NCBI GenBank assembly: GCA_934486735.1 | Contig: CAKSQL010000001.1 | Coordinates: 138,289-202,288 of the forward strand | Direction of reading: 5' to 3' | Source of the DNA: an uncultured Clostridia bacterium | GTDB lineage: Bacteria > Bacillota > Clostridia > UBA1381 | Length of the DNA: 64,000 nucleotides | Part shown: positions 52,259-61,806 of the stretch, piece after piece | Position numbering within the stretch: the first letter of the stretch is position 1 | How the letters are laid out: each line of letters begins with the position of its first letter | The notes under the pieces: generated by a model | The model's input: only the letters and a program-made list of their open reading frames with translations | The model's database searches: none | Told to the model about the DNA's origin: nothing | Program-made: the position numbers and the translations under genes

Positions 52259-54109
52259 TCACGATGCCGCTGTTTTCTTTTTTTCATGCACAAACGTGGG
52301 AACAATCTCCGCCAGCTTTTCTACGCACACCTCGGCATTATTCCCCTCTGCATATTCCTTAAGCGTTTTGAGCTGTTCCTCAAACTCTTTTGAATTTACA
52401 TTAATCTGCCGGCCGACAAAAATCCTGTTATGGGCAGTGGAGCGCAAGCCCTCCTCGTCCATCAAAAGCTCCTCATACAGCTTTTCGCCGGGTCTCAAGC
52501 CGGTAAATACTATATTTATATCGGTATACGGCTCTTTGCCATGCATTCTTATAAGATTTTCCGCAAGCGTGAGAATCTTGACCGGCTCTCCCATATCGAG
52601 CACGAATATTTCTCCGCCGCGCGCAATCGTTGCAGCCTCCAGTATAAGCGAAACCGCCTCGGGAATTGTCATGAAATATCTTATTATATCGGGGTGCGTA
52701 ACGGTGAGCGGTCTGTTCTCGGCAATCTGCCTTTCAAAAAGAGGAATTACCGAGCCGTTCGACCCGAGTACATTTCCGAAACGAACCGCAATAAATTCTG
52801 TTGCCGGCTTTCGCTGTGCCATGCACTGAACTATCATCTCGCAGCATCTCTTTGTTGCGCCCATAACATTTGTCGGGTTGACAGCCTTATCGGTCGAAAC
52901 AAGCACAAACTTTTCAACCTTATACTTTTCAGCAAGCAATGCGGTGTTCAGCGTTCCGAACACGTTGTTCTTAATAGCTTCCTCCGGATTTGTCTCCATA
53001 AGCGGAACATGCTTATGCGCCGCCGCATGGAACACGAGCTGAGGTCTGTATTCCTTGAACAAATGCTCCATTTTGTCATAATCCCGAACCGATGCAATCT
53101 GAACCTGCAAATCCAGTTTATCTCCGTAAGTCCGCACCAACTCCTGCTGAATGTCATATGCATTGTTCTCGTAAATATCCACAATAACAAGCTTTTTCGG
53201 ATTGTGCTTTGCAATCTGGCGCGAAAGCTCCGAACCTATCGAGCCGCCTCCGCCCGTTACCATGCACACCTTGCCGCTTATCGTTTCCGAAAGCATCGGA
53301 TTGTCCAATTTTATAACATCTCTGCCGAGCAAATCCTCTATTTTTATCGGCTTCATCTGACCGAGCAGATTATTCACCTCGAACAATTCATGCAAAAAAG
53401 GAATTATCTTTATTTCGCAGCCGGTTTCCGCACATATGCTCATAATTCGTTTTCTGTTCTTGGGGTCGCATGACGGAATTGCGAAAATTATGTACTTGAT
53501 CGAATATTTTTCAACCAGCTTGGGAATATCGCCCGTCGAGCCCTCTATCGGAATCGAATTTATACGCTTTCCCTTTTTCTCGGGATTGTCATCCACGATT
53601 ACCACCGGCTTATATCCGCAGGATGCCGACTGAAGCATTTCTATTATTATTTCCCTGCACGCGTCTCCTCCGCCTATTATAAGCGTACTTTCCTTATTGC
53701 GGATATCGCGCTTTAAAATAAGAATATGCAGGTAAGAATAAAGACATCTCGAAAATATTATTCCGAACACAGCGAACATATACAAAAGCAGCGAATAAAT
53801 ATTGCATACCCGTCCGAGAAAAGCTTGAGTTATGCCGTAGTACAAAGCCGCGCCCGCCGTCACAGCGGCGATGCAATCGGCAAATTCAATGATTCTCGCA
53901 TACTTCCATATATTGCGGTAGACTTTAAACAAATAAAGACAAATCATTGTAAGCGCAATGAAAAGAAAGGTCTCGATAAAGACCGATTTTGCCGAAAAGC
54001 TTACAAACGAGATTGCATTCGATACAAAATATGCCATGCATGCGGTAAGAAACAAAATCACCGCATCGATTGCAACCATTTGGAGCCTTATATTTTTTAA
54101 AAATTTCAA
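52259..54109 (-). CDS. PglF/CapD-type nucleotide-sugar dehydratase/epimerase, membrane-bound
   Basis: 616 aa from a TTG at 54109 with GGGGGGAT upstream. Four membrane helices (about residues 10-125) precede an N-terminal Rossmann domain (GGGDACREI) and the catalytic short-chain-dehydrogenase domain (about 280-590: MVTGGGGSIGSEL, then STDKAVNPTNVMGATKR). Relatives such as PglF and FlaA1 carry out 4,6-dehydration of UDP-GlcNAc for surface glycans. The catalytic Lys is in MGATK. The gene is alone in its unit; no other glycan biosynthesis gene is near. Confidence 0.93.
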   Translation of the reverse strand: MKFLKNIRLQMVAIDAVILFLTACMAYFVSNAISFVSFSAKSVFIETFLFIALTMICLYLFKVYRNIWKYARIIEFADCIAAVTAGAALYYGITQAFLGRVCNIYSLLLYMFAVFGIIFSRCLYSYLHILILKRDIRNKESTLIIGGGDACREIIIEMLQSASCGYKPVVIVDDNPEKKGKRINSIPIEGSTGDIPKLVEKYSIKYIIFAIPSCDPKNRKRIMSICAETGCEIKIIPFLHELFEVNNLLGQMKPIKIEDLLGRDVIKLDNPMLSETISGKVCMVTGGGGSIGSELSRQIAKHNPKKLVIVDIYENNAYDIQQELVRTYGDKLDLQVQIASVRDYDKMEHLFKEYRPQLVFHAAAHKHVPLMETNPEEAIKNNVFGTLNTALLAEKYKVEKFVLVSTDKAVNPTNVMGATKRCCEMIVQCMAQRKPATEFIAVRFGNVLGSNGSVIPLFERQIAENRPLTVTHPDIIRYFMTIPEAVSLILEAATIARGGEIFVLDMGEPVKILTLAENLIRMHGKEPYTDINIVFTGLRPGEKLYEELLMDEEGLRSTAHNRIFVGRQINVNSKEFEEQLKTLKEYAEGNNAEVCVEKLAEIVPTFVHEKKKTAAS

Positions 54110-54139
54110 TGCTATCCCCCCAAGATAGAATATACTTTA

Positions 54140-54169
54140 ATTATATCACAAAATCATGCCCTGTGTCAA
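54140..54169 (-). promoter_or_regulatory. Promoter of the PglF/CapD-type gene
   Basis: Minus-strand TTGACA (54164-54169), 18 bp, TATAAT (54140-54145). It lies directly downstream of the AraC-gene stop. Confidence 0.7.
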
Positions 54170-54174
54170 CACTG

Positions 54175-55026
54175 TCATGCATTTTCCGATTTCTTTTTAT
54201 ATTCCGACGGCGACATCCCCATTTCACGCCTGAACACCATGCTGAAATAGTTCTGACTGCTGAACGAAAGCACCCTGCTTATTTCCGCAACAGAGTATCC
54301 CTCACTGAGCAGGCTGAGTGAATAATTTATCTTCATAAGCAGATAATATTTATGTATCCCGATTCCCGCGTACTTCGAGAAAATATCTTTAAGCGTCGAT
54401 TTGCTCACCATGCACAGCTCCGCAATCTCCGGCACGGACAGATCCGCATAAATGTTTTTTTCCATAACCCTGACCGCATTTTTATATATCAGCGCCTCTT
54501 TTGTCTGCATGCTTGTAATCATATTGCCGCTGCTTTTGAGCGACAAAAGAAAATTTTCGGCGTAATTCGCGGCAAAATGCAAAAGCGTATTGTCATTTCC
54601 TCTCTTTGACGGCAGAAAATCATTCCGCGCACAATACGGATCATACTCCGGCAGGGACATCCGCAAAAAATTCATCAGCTCAAAAAGCAGCTGCCGCTGC
54701 GTATTGTCCAGCTCAAACACTCCCGAGTTGAAACTTCTCAGATTCCTGTTTAAAGAAAATGACATTATAAACACCGACGGGGAAGTTCCTCTTTCACTCC
54801 ATATCCTGTGAAACTCCATCGGTTTGTGAAAAATTATATTATTTCTCGAAAGCGTGTACACCCTTTCGTCCGCCGAAACTCCCACACTTCCGTCAATCAC
54901 ATATACCATTTCCCAAAAATCATGGCTTTCGCCGCTGTACGAAAACGTGCTGCTGCAATACATTTCAAACGCCGTATAAAAGTTTTTTATTTCAAATTCT
55001 TTCACAAAACTCTGCGGAGCATACAT
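54175..55026 (-). CDS. AraC-family regulator (cupin-type sensor)
   Basis: 283 aa. A cupin-like N-terminal sensor (SGESHDFWEMVYVIDGSVGV, IFHKPMEFHRIW) and a C-terminal AraC domain (about 180-280; MVSKSTLKDIFSKYAGIGIHKYYL, LSFSSQNYFSMVFRREMGMSPSEY). Its target is not obvious; the only gene directly downstream is the PglF-type enzyme, which has its own promoter. It lies directly next to the DnaA-box region. Confidence 0.9.
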   Translation of the reverse strand: MYAPQSFVKEFEIKNFYTAFEMYCSSTFSYSGESHDFWEMVYVIDGSVGVSADERVYTLSRNNIIFHKPMEFHRIWSERGTSPSVFIMSFSLNRNLRSFNSGVFELDNTQRQLLFELMNFLRMSLPEYDPYCARNDFLPSKRGNDNTLLHFAANYAENFLLSLKSSGNMITSMQTKEALIYKNAVRVMEKNIYADLSVPEIAELCMVSKSTLKDIFSKYAGIGIHKYYLLMKINYSLSLLSEGYSVAEISRVLSFSSQNYFSMVFRREMGMSPSEYKKKSENA

Positions 55027-55116
55027 AATTTTTACCTCGCAACATCTTCCGAATCATACATGCGGCACAAAAACCGGACATATTTCAAAACTTTGTGTCC
55101 GCATACTTTCATTAAT

Positions 55117-55145
55117 ATAATATCACAAATCCGCGTTTTTGTAAA
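55117..55145 (-). promoter_or_regulatory. Promoter of the AraC gene at 54175
   Basis: Minus-strand TTTACA (55140-55145), 17 bp, TATTAT (55117-55122). A CGGACA/TGTCCG hairpin (55075-55101) sits in the leader. Confidence 0.6.
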
Positions 55146-55234
55146 GAGTAAATTTTTTTTATTAAAGTTGTACACCGCGGATTATACACGCTCCGTCTGT
55201 GCCGCGCGCATGTGGTTATTTTTCCCATTTTATG

Positions 55235-55413
55235 TACTTATGTAAACTGTGGATAAGTGGACAACCTTTGCATATCTTGTCCACAGTTCGCACTCAATCC
55301 GCAAATTATTCAATTATTTATATACTTTTTCGCACCAAAGGTGTGGATAACTGCGTGGATAACGTGGATAATAATATTTTTGTAATCTGTTTGTAAGCTT
55401 ACTTATGTAAACT
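55235..55413. other. DnaA-box cluster, candidate replication origin or DnaA-control locus
   Basis: TGTGGATAA occurs exactly at 55248-55256 and 55342-55350; one-mismatch copies lie at 55277-55285 (TTGTCCACA, opposite strand), 55354-55362 and 55363-55371 (CGTGGATAA), the last two directly adjacent. The final box runs into ATAATAATATTTTT, like a TAA-type DnaA-trio, and then 150 bp of very AT-rich DNA. A 14-bp direct repeat TACTTATGTAAACT flanks the group (55235-55248 and 55400-55413), and GTGGACAA/TTGTCCAC is an inverted repeat (55257-55264, 55277-55284). No gene lies here. Genes point away on both sides. dnaA and dnaN are not in this window. Confidence 0.65.
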
Positions 55414-55559
55414 CGCTTTTGTTTTCCGCTTTAATTTATTTAAATCTTATTAATATTCATTAAACAAAATTTTTTACATGAAAATTCAATGCATTTTTAT
55501 AAGTTTCTTGCATAATTATATTATTTTATACAAAAATATACTTTTTTTATAAAAAACTA
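55414..55559. other. AT-rich tract next to the DnaA boxes
   Basis: About 85% A+T, with TTATTTAAATCTTATTAATA-like runs and no ORF. It is a suitable DNA-unwinding element, or simply the upstream element of the transporter promoter. Confidence 0.45.
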
Positions 55560-55588
55560 TTGCATTATAGCGAAAAATTTGATATCAT
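55560..55588 (+). promoter_or_regulatory. Promoter of the amino-acid transporter operon
   Basis: TTGCAT (55560-55565), 17 bp, TATCAT (55583-55588). The AT tract upstream may act as an UP element. Confidence 0.55.
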
Positions 55589-55684
55589 AAACGTTGTATG
55601 CTTTTTCAAGGCATTTTAAATTTCTGCGTCACAGCGTATGCATACAAAGAATCCGCCGCACGCAGTGAAAGGGATGATTTAAGA

Positions 55685-56383
55685 ATGGAATTTATTTATA
55701 AGTTCGCCGATAAATTTGCATTTGAATTTGAGCGGACCTTTATAATAGGCAACAGATGGAAAATGTTTTTAAACGGTATGGAGGTAACACTGTTCCTGTC
55801 GTTGTTCTCGGTTCTTTTGGGCTTGGCTTTGGGAATGCTTTTGGCATTCGGAAAGCTTTCAAAGATAAAGCCGCTGCGTTGGCTGTGCAACACATATGTC
55901 GACATTATCCGCGGAACTCCGACCATGGTGCAGATACTCATAATATATTTTGTAATTTTTGCATCGGTCAACATCGACAGACGAATAGTGGCGATTATCG
56001 CATTCGGAATAAATTCAAGCGCATACGTCGCCGAGATTATCCGAGGAGGAATATTATCGGTCAGCAAGGGTCAGACCGAGGCAGGCCGTTCGCTCGGCTT
56101 AAACGCGGTTCAGACAATGATTCATATAATATTGCCGCAGGCTGTGAAAAACATTCTGCCGGCGCTCGGAAATGAGTTCATCGTTTTGGTTAAAGAAACC
56201 GCCGTTATCGGCTATGTTGCAAAAATCGACCTCACTGCCGCTGCGACAAGCATACAGGCAAAAACCTACAGCTACACAATGCCGCTCATATCGGTCGCGG
56301 TTATGTATTATGTGATTATCAAGATACTCACGATTCTGCTCAACAAGCTTGAAAAGCGGCTGCGCATATCCGACGCAAGATAG
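55685..56383 (+). CDS. Polar amino-acid ABC transporter permease
   Basis: 232 aa from the ATG at 55685 (MEFIYKFADKF), AAGGGA upstream. Several membrane helices and the permease signature EAGRSLGLNAVQTMIHIILPQAVKNILP (EAA loop) put it in the His/Gln/Arg/opine permease family; a single permease probably forms a homodimer. It starts a three-gene operon with ATPase and binding protein. Confidence 0.95.
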   Translation: MEFIYKFADKFAFEFERTFIIGNRWKMFLNGMEVTLFLSLFSVLLGLALGMLLAFGKLSKIKPLRWLCNTYVDIIRGTPTMVQILIIYFVIFASVNIDRRIVAIIAFGINSSAYVAEIIRGGILSVSKGQTEAGRSLGLNAVQTMIHIILPQAVKNILPALGNEFIVLVKETAVIGYVAKIDLTAAATSIQAKTYSYTMPLISVAVMYYVIIKILTILLNKLEKRLRISDAR

Positions 56384-56397
56384 GAGGAAATTTAAAA

Positions 56398-57120
56398 ATG
56401 ATAAAGGTGAAAAATCTTCATAAAAGCTTTGGCAAATCGGAAATTCTCTGCGGAATAGACGAGCATGTCAAAAAAGGCGAAAAGGTTGTTGTTATTGGGC
56501 CTTCAGGCTCGGGAAAAAGTACATTTCTGCGTTGTTTAAACCTTTTGGAAACTCCGACCGAGGGCGAAATTTATATCGATGATGAGCTGATTAACGCACC
56601 GAAAATCGATGTAAACAAAATAAGAGAAAAGATGGGCATGGTGTTCCAGCAGTTCAATCTGTTTCCGCATCTCAGCATTATGGACAACATCATTCTCGCG
56701 CCGATGAAAGTAAAAAAAATGTCGCGCGCGGATGCCGAAAAAAAGGCAAAAGAGCTTTTGAACAAGGTCGGTCTGCTCGACAAAGCGGACGCCTACCCGG
56801 CACAGCTTTCCGGCGGGCAGCAGCAGCGTATAGCAATAGCGCGCGCACTTGCGATGGATCCCGAGATTATGCTTTTTGACGAGCCTACCTCCGCACTCGA
56901 CCCCGAGATGGTCGGCGAGGTTCTCGGCGTTATGAAAGACCTTGCGGACGCAGGCATGACAATGGTCGTGGTAACTCACGAAATGGGCTTTGCACGCGAG
57001 GTTGCGTCACGCGTTCTCTTTATGGACCAGGGCATAATCATGGAGCAGGGCAAGCCGGAAGAATTGTTCGGCAATCCTCAGAATGAAAGAACAAAATCAT
57101 TCTTGAGCAAAGTTTTATAA
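56398..57120 (+). CDS. Polar amino-acid ABC transporter ATP-binding protein (GlnQ-like)
   Basis: 240 aa. Walker A GPSGSGKST, Q loop FQQFNLFPH, signature LSGGQQQR, Walker B IMLFDEPTS and H loop VVVTHEMGF are complete. It energises import with the permease 14 bp upstream. Confidence 0.96.
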   Translation: MIKVKNLHKSFGKSEILCGIDEHVKKGEKVVVIGPSGSGKSTFLRCLNLLETPTEGEIYIDDELINAPKIDVNKIREKMGMVFQQFNLFPHLSIMDNIILAPMKVKKMSRADAEKKAKELLNKVGLLDKADAYPAQLSGGQQQRIAIARALAMDPEIMLFDEPTSALDPEMVGEVLGVMKDLADAGMTMVVVTHEMGFAREVASRVLFMDQGIIMEQGKPEELFGNPQNERTKSFLSKVL

Positions 57121-57129
57121 TTTTGAATA

Positions 57130-57148
57130 TAACATCACTTCGATGTTA
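57130..57148 (+). promoter_or_regulatory. Intercistronic hairpin before the binding-protein gene
   Basis: TAACATC (57130-57136) pairs with GATGTTA (57142-57148). It has no U run; it could protect the binding-protein mRNA, which is needed in excess. Confidence 0.4.
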
Positions 57149-57195
57149 TAGATATACATTGGTAAACACCAAAATTTTAAGGAGGAAATTTACTT

Positions 57196-58017
57196 ATGAA
57201 AAACACATTTAAAAAGTCGGCTGCATTTGCTGTAGCTGCAATTTTATCACTGGGCGCGCTGACAGGCTGCGGAGACACATCCGACAAAGCTGCCGACAAT
57301 TCGGCATCTCCGTCTGCCGACGCACAGACATCAGACAAAATCGTTATGGGTACAAACGCCGAATTCCCGCCGTTTGAGTTCAAGGCAGACGAGGGTCAGG
57401 GCGTTGTTGGCGATTTCGACGGAATCGACATTGCAATCTCCAAGAAAATCGCTGAAAAGCTCGGCAAGGAGCTGGTTGTTGAGGACATGCAGTTCGAAGG
57501 TCTTATCGCATCCGTTCAGTCCGGTAAGGTTGACTTTGCCGCAGCAGGCATGACAGCTAATGACGAGCGCCGCCAGAGCGTTGACTTCTCCGACACATAC
57601 TATGTTGCCGAGCAGGTTATGGTAGTTAAAGAAGATTCTTCAATCACAAAGGCTGAGGATCTTAAGAATGTCGATATGGTCGGCGTTGTTATGGGTTACA
57701 CCGGTGACAGCATTGTTACAGACGACCTGCAAATCGATGAAAACAAAATCCTGCGTGTAAGCCGCGGTATCGATGGTGTACAGGAAGTTAAGAACGGCAA
57801 GCTGGATGCAATGGTAATCGACTCCGCAGCAGGCGAAGCTTTGGCAAAGGAAAACGGACTTAAGGTTGTTAAGGACGACGATGTATTCGCAGCCGAGGAA
57901 TATGCTATCGCAGTTAAGAAAGGCAACAAAGAGCTTCTCGACACAATCAACGGTGTTTTGAAAGAAATGAAAGACAACGGCGAAATTGATGCTCTTGCTC
58001 AGAAATACAACGGCTAA
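57196..58017 (+). CDS. Polar amino-acid ABC transporter substrate-binding lipoprotein
   Basis: 273 aa. Lipoprotein signal with lipobox LTGC (C25). The SBP family 3 pattern follows: IVMGTNAEFPPFEF, FDGIDIAISKKIAEKLG, GKVDFAAAGMTANDERRQSVDFSDTYY and DAMVIDSAAGEALA. The ligand is a polar amino acid, not further defined. AAGGAGG lies 10 nt upstream. A weak hairpin (TGTGCA/TGCACA, about 58051-58078) follows the stop. Confidence 0.96.
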   Translation: MKNTFKKSAAFAVAAILSLGALTGCGDTSDKAADNSASPSADAQTSDKIVMGTNAEFPPFEFKADEGQGVVGDFDGIDIAISKKIAEKLGKELVVEDMQFEGLIASVQSGKVDFAAAGMTANDERRQSVDFSDTYYVAEQVMVVKEDSSITKAEDLKNVDMVGVVMGYTGDSIVTDDLQIDENKILRVSRGIDGVQEVKNGKLDAMVIDSAAGEALAKENGLKVVKDDDVFAAEEYAIAVKKGNKELLDTINGVLKEMKDNGEIDALAQKYNG

Positions 58018-58172
58018 TTATTGAATATTCAAGGGGATGTAAAAAGAGGGCTGTGCACACAAATTATTTTGTCATGCACATATTTACCCTTTTTACACCC
58101 CCGATATGTTTTTTACGGAGATGCATTTTTACAGTGCAGCTCCCTATTCCATTTTTAAAGGAGGCGGCAGTC

Positions 58173-59897
58173 TTGCGCGGCAACGGAATAAAAAAAGCGC
58201 TTTGGGCAATTATACTTGTGCTTTTCGCGGCTATTTTGGCGGCTTTGTTCATCAATATATATACACCGGCGACGTTTTGGTTTATCGACAAGGTTAATCT
58301 TATGAACCCCGAAAAAAATCATTACACGCTCTATTATCAGGACAACAAGCTTTGCTACAGCGGCAAAAAGCTTGATTTTGAAAATTCCGATATACGCGAA
58401 ATTCAGGTCGGAAACGGCAAAAAGTATTTGATAAACCATTCAAGGGGCTTTGCGCTTGAATTTCCGCGCGATGCAAAATTCGATTTTTCCGCAGCGCAAG
58501 AGTATATAACCGCCGAAAACAAAGATATGCGTATCGTTGTCTCAAAGGAATATACAACCTACACCGACGGTTCGCTCACAAGGGCATATATCGCAGATTA
58601 TCTTCACAAATATATGCTCAACGACAAATATATCGAAAATAACAAAATAACGGTTCACAAAAATGCCGTTGAATATATCAACGGCAACTGGGTTCAGGTT
58701 GTTGCGCTTTCGCGCCTGCCCGCGCCCGGCAGCGATGTCAATTTCAACACATATGTCTACTGTTATGTCTACACCGGCACACCGATGTTCTATCGGATTA
58801 TGTTCAACGCGGCAGACTATGATGACACTTTGATTAACCAGGTGTACAAAACGCTCTACACCTTTGAGCCGAATATAAAAATTCAAGGCGTATCTGATAA
58901 CTTCACCGACTACAAGCCGGAGATTCCTGCAAACTGGTCAAAGGAAACGCGCGAATTTTACGATACTCTCATTTCCGATACAAACGTGAAATGGGGAATT
59001 TTCCAGCCTCATAATATAAAGAAAGCAGACCTGTCCGAGACTATCGAGCTTGAAAAAAAGCTTAACTATCGCTTTGACGGCGTTTTGGAGTATTTGTATT
59101 TCGGAGAGGATATTCCGATTGACGGGATGAATCTTGCATACGAGGACGGAAAAATAATTGAGCTGACAGTTCAGACCTCAACCGTAATGAACGAAGATCT
59201 TGACGGCTACAATCCGGTCTTTGACATATTGGACGGCGTGCATGACGATCAGATTTATACCCTTGCGCGCCAAATAAAATCCTACGGTCATCCGATTCTT
59301 TTCAGACTGAATAATGAAATGAATTCGGATTGGACCAGCTATGGCGTGAGTGCATGCCTTAACGACCCTCAGATTTATGTCCGCCTTTGGCACAGGATTT
59401 ATGACATCTTTGAGGAGGTCGGAGTTGATAACACAATCTGGGTTTTCAATCCGAACGACGAAAGCTATCCTCCGCATGGATATAACTCAACCCAAGCCTT
59501 TTACCCCGGAGATAAATACGTTCAGGTATTTGGCGTGACAGGCTATAACACAGGTACATTCTACGCTGCACAAAACAATGAAAAATGGAAAACATTTGAC
59601 GACATCTACGGTCACGTTTATGAACGTCACTATGAAACCTATAAAAACTTCCCATGGATAATCACCGAGTTTGCGTCAAGCTCGGTCGGCGGAGATAAGG
59701 TCCTGTGGATAAATGACATGTTCAATGATTTCAGCAAGTATCCGAATATTAAAATGGCATTTTGGTTCAACAGCGCAGATTATTATACCGATACGGACGG
59801 CAAAATAAAGGTTTCCCGCCCGTATTGGCTTGACGAGACCGAAGATACGCTGCAAGCGTTTAAAAACGGGCTCGCCGCCTCCGGCGCACAAAAATGA
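58173..59897 (+). CDS. Membrane-anchored GH26-like glycoside hydrolase (beta-mannanase type)
   Basis: 574 aa from a TTG at 58173, with AAAGGAGG 8 nt upstream; the open frame before it holds the terminator of the previous gene. A single membrane anchor (about residues 9-31) holds the enzyme outside the cell. Residues about 35-270 are an N-terminal domain of unknown type. The C-terminal catalytic barrel carries acid/base E382 (RLNNEMNSDW) and nucleophile E499 (IITEFASS), the GH26 arrangement, with WNxxGxx-like and FGVTGYN segments between. With the GH38 mannosidase in the same region, mannan is a plausible substrate. Family placement is by motif only. Confidence 0.75.
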   Translation: MRGNGIKKALWAIILVLFAAILAALFINIYTPATFWFIDKVNLMNPEKNHYTLYYQDNKLCYSGKKLDFENSDIREIQVGNGKKYLINHSRGFALEFPRDAKFDFSAAQEYITAENKDMRIVVSKEYTTYTDGSLTRAYIADYLHKYMLNDKYIENNKITVHKNAVEYINGNWVQVVALSRLPAPGSDVNFNTYVYCYVYTGTPMFYRIMFNAADYDDTLINQVYKTLYTFEPNIKIQGVSDNFTDYKPEIPANWSKETREFYDTLISDTNVKWGIFQPHNIKKADLSETIELEKKLNYRFDGVLEYLYFGEDIPIDGMNLAYEDGKIIELTVQTSTVMNEDLDGYNPVFDILDGVHDDQIYTLARQIKSYGHPILFRLNNEMNSDWTSYGVSACLNDPQIYVRLWHRIYDIFEEVGVDNTIWVFNPNDESYPPHGYNSTQAFYPGDKYVQVFGVTGYNTGTFYAAQNNEKWKTFDDIYGHVYERHYETYKNFPWIITEFASSSVGGDKVLWINDMFNDFSKYPNIKMAFWFNSADYYTDTDGKIKVSRPYWLDETEDTLQAFKNGLAASGAQK

Positions 59898-59952
59898 TAA
59901 TTCTATAAATCTGACTGTAAGAGCATGAATAAAGCAATATTTGTGATTTTTC

Positions 59953-59974
59953 ACCATTGCGCATATACGCAATG
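59953..59974. repeat. Perfect inverted repeat ahead of the terminator
   Basis: CCATTGCG-CATATA-CGCAATGG, 8-bp arms. It sits 7 bp before the main terminator and may be a second hairpin of the same termination region. Confidence 0.6.
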
Positions 59975-59980
59975 GCTGCA

Positions 59981-60026
59981 AACTAATAAAAACAGCAATC
60001 TGTAAAAAGATTGCTGTTTTTATTAG
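59981..60026. terminator. Bidirectional terminator between the GH26-like gene and the M14-CapA gene
   Basis: ACTAATAAAAACAGCAATCT (59981-60000) pairs with its exact complement at 60007-60026 around a 6-nt loop. A and T runs are part of the 20-bp stem. Confidence 0.85.
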
Positions 60027-60062
60027 TTTGACGGAAGAAATTATTCTTCCCGTCTCCCGTCG

Positions 60063-61762
60063 CTATAATTCAATGAAATACTCCACCCTATCATAGCTGC
60101 TGTCGGCAAAGCGGCCGGCATAGAACAATATTTCATTTTTAAGCTTCTCACTTTTATTTTTCATATACTCATTATATGTATTAACGGTTTTGGGAAGCTG
60201 CCCATCCGTAATAATATTTTTGATCACTTTAAATCCTATTTTTGTTTTTATTTTTCCCGATTTCTCTTTAATGTAAAGATTAACCAGTACAGCATAATTT
60301 GCGTCAATTATACCTTCCTTGTTTTCTATTCCGTTTCCGTCATCGCTGATAAAGTCTCTCTCTTCCTTGGTTTTGTATATGCCTATGGTATCAAAGCCGC
60401 GGCTCCGGCAGTTGTCCAGCGTTTTGACTATACCCTCCTCGTCTCTGTCAAGTGCGTGATTGTTTGCCAGTGTGAGCAAGTCCACTTCACATTTCTTCAA
60501 TGCATCGAGATATATCTCCGACGTATTAAAGCAATATCTTTCATAAGTATACAAAAGCTCTTTTCCGGCAATCGGCGTTTCGAGATTTCCGACAAGATAA
60601 TCCGCCGTTTTAAGCTCATCTTCGATTTCCGCAAACATGCAACTGTAATCCTCTGCACCCACATTAAGCATTTTATGTGAGCACATAATATCTCCGGTGA
60701 AAGAAATTCGTTTATAACAGTCATCATAATCCTTGATTGATTTTGCAAAGCAGCGCCCCAGTTCAACAGCATTTTCCTGCAAAAAAATGTTGTCCTCCGT
60801 TCCGAAATATGCAGTTTCGAGAGTAAATGCAATATCCGCATTTGAGTTTGTAAGCATATAGTTTGCAAAACACGACGTTTTTGATGAATTCCGATTTGTC
60901 TCCGGCGGATAATCATTTTTGCTTTTGTATTGAAAAGCATATTCATTCATATTATTTTCAAGATAAGCGCTGAATTTTGAAAATTCGGCAAGCTTGCTTT
61001 CCCTGTTTCTGACGATAAAAACAGTGTCATTCTCGTTAAAGCAGTGCCATGGTGAATGGAAATCAAAAGCGTACAAAACTCCGTTTTCGGCAAATTTCCT
61101 TATCGCTGCAGTTTCCGGATATATCGCAGGAGCTTCAATATCATAATCGCGGTTATGGTCGTACGGACTTCTTGCTTTGCCCTGGTCTCCGTCAACAACG
61201 CCGTCAAAATCGACAAACGGCACACATATCACCCTTGCATTCTCAATCGGATTTGCAAGCAGACCGTCAAGAACGCCCTCAAGCACATAATCCCCCGAGG
61301 ACTCACAGGCATGATGCCTTGATGCCAAGAATATAATTCTGTCACCGCTTCCGAATGAGACATAAGGAACACTTCGCCCTTTTCGGGACTTGCACAGCTC
61401 TTTAATTTCGATATTTTTCCCTTTGCAAAATTCATGAAATCTGTCGGGATGATATAACATGCTATGTGCAAAATATACCTTGTTCTCGTCCTTGTCAAAA
61501 GTATAAGTGAATGCATTTGCTTCCTTTCCCTTGCCGAGCCATTCCCATTTTTTTAAATCATGGCTTACAGCCGGACCGTAGTATCCGATTCTGTTGTCAC
61601 AAAATCTGAATGTTATGGTTTTGCCTGCAAAACCCTCTGCACAAAATGCCCAGTAAAACCAATCCTCGGTTGTATCTCTCAGCTCATTTTTAAATAATAT
61701 GTGTCTCCGTCATGCTTTTCTACGGCTATATTTCCGCCGACAAAATTGCTTTTTATTTCCAT
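60063..61762 (-). pseudogene. Frameshifted M14 peptidase-CapA fusion gene
   Basis: An ATG at 61762 with AAAGGCAGG upstream begins MEIKSNFVGGNIAVEKHDGD and stops after 27 codons at 61679-61681; the rest continues in the -1 frame to 60063. The switch is at T-TTA-AAA (61694-61688), an in-phase slippery heptamer, but loss of one T from a T4 run explains it equally well. After a beta domain come an M14 zinc-peptidase core (RHHACESSGDY with His and Glu ligands, YDHNRDYD, FDFHSPWH, FTLETAYFG) and a CapA-like metallophosphatase start (FTGDIMCSHKML, VGNLETPIAG, LLTLANNHALDR). The middle of the CapA domain (HWG and HGHH motifs) is missing, and only its C-terminal strands seem to follow. Two lesions suggest decay. 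Confidence 0.7.
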
Positions 61763-61806
61763 AATATTTTACCTGCCTTTGATTAATATCCATTTAACAT
61801 TGACAT

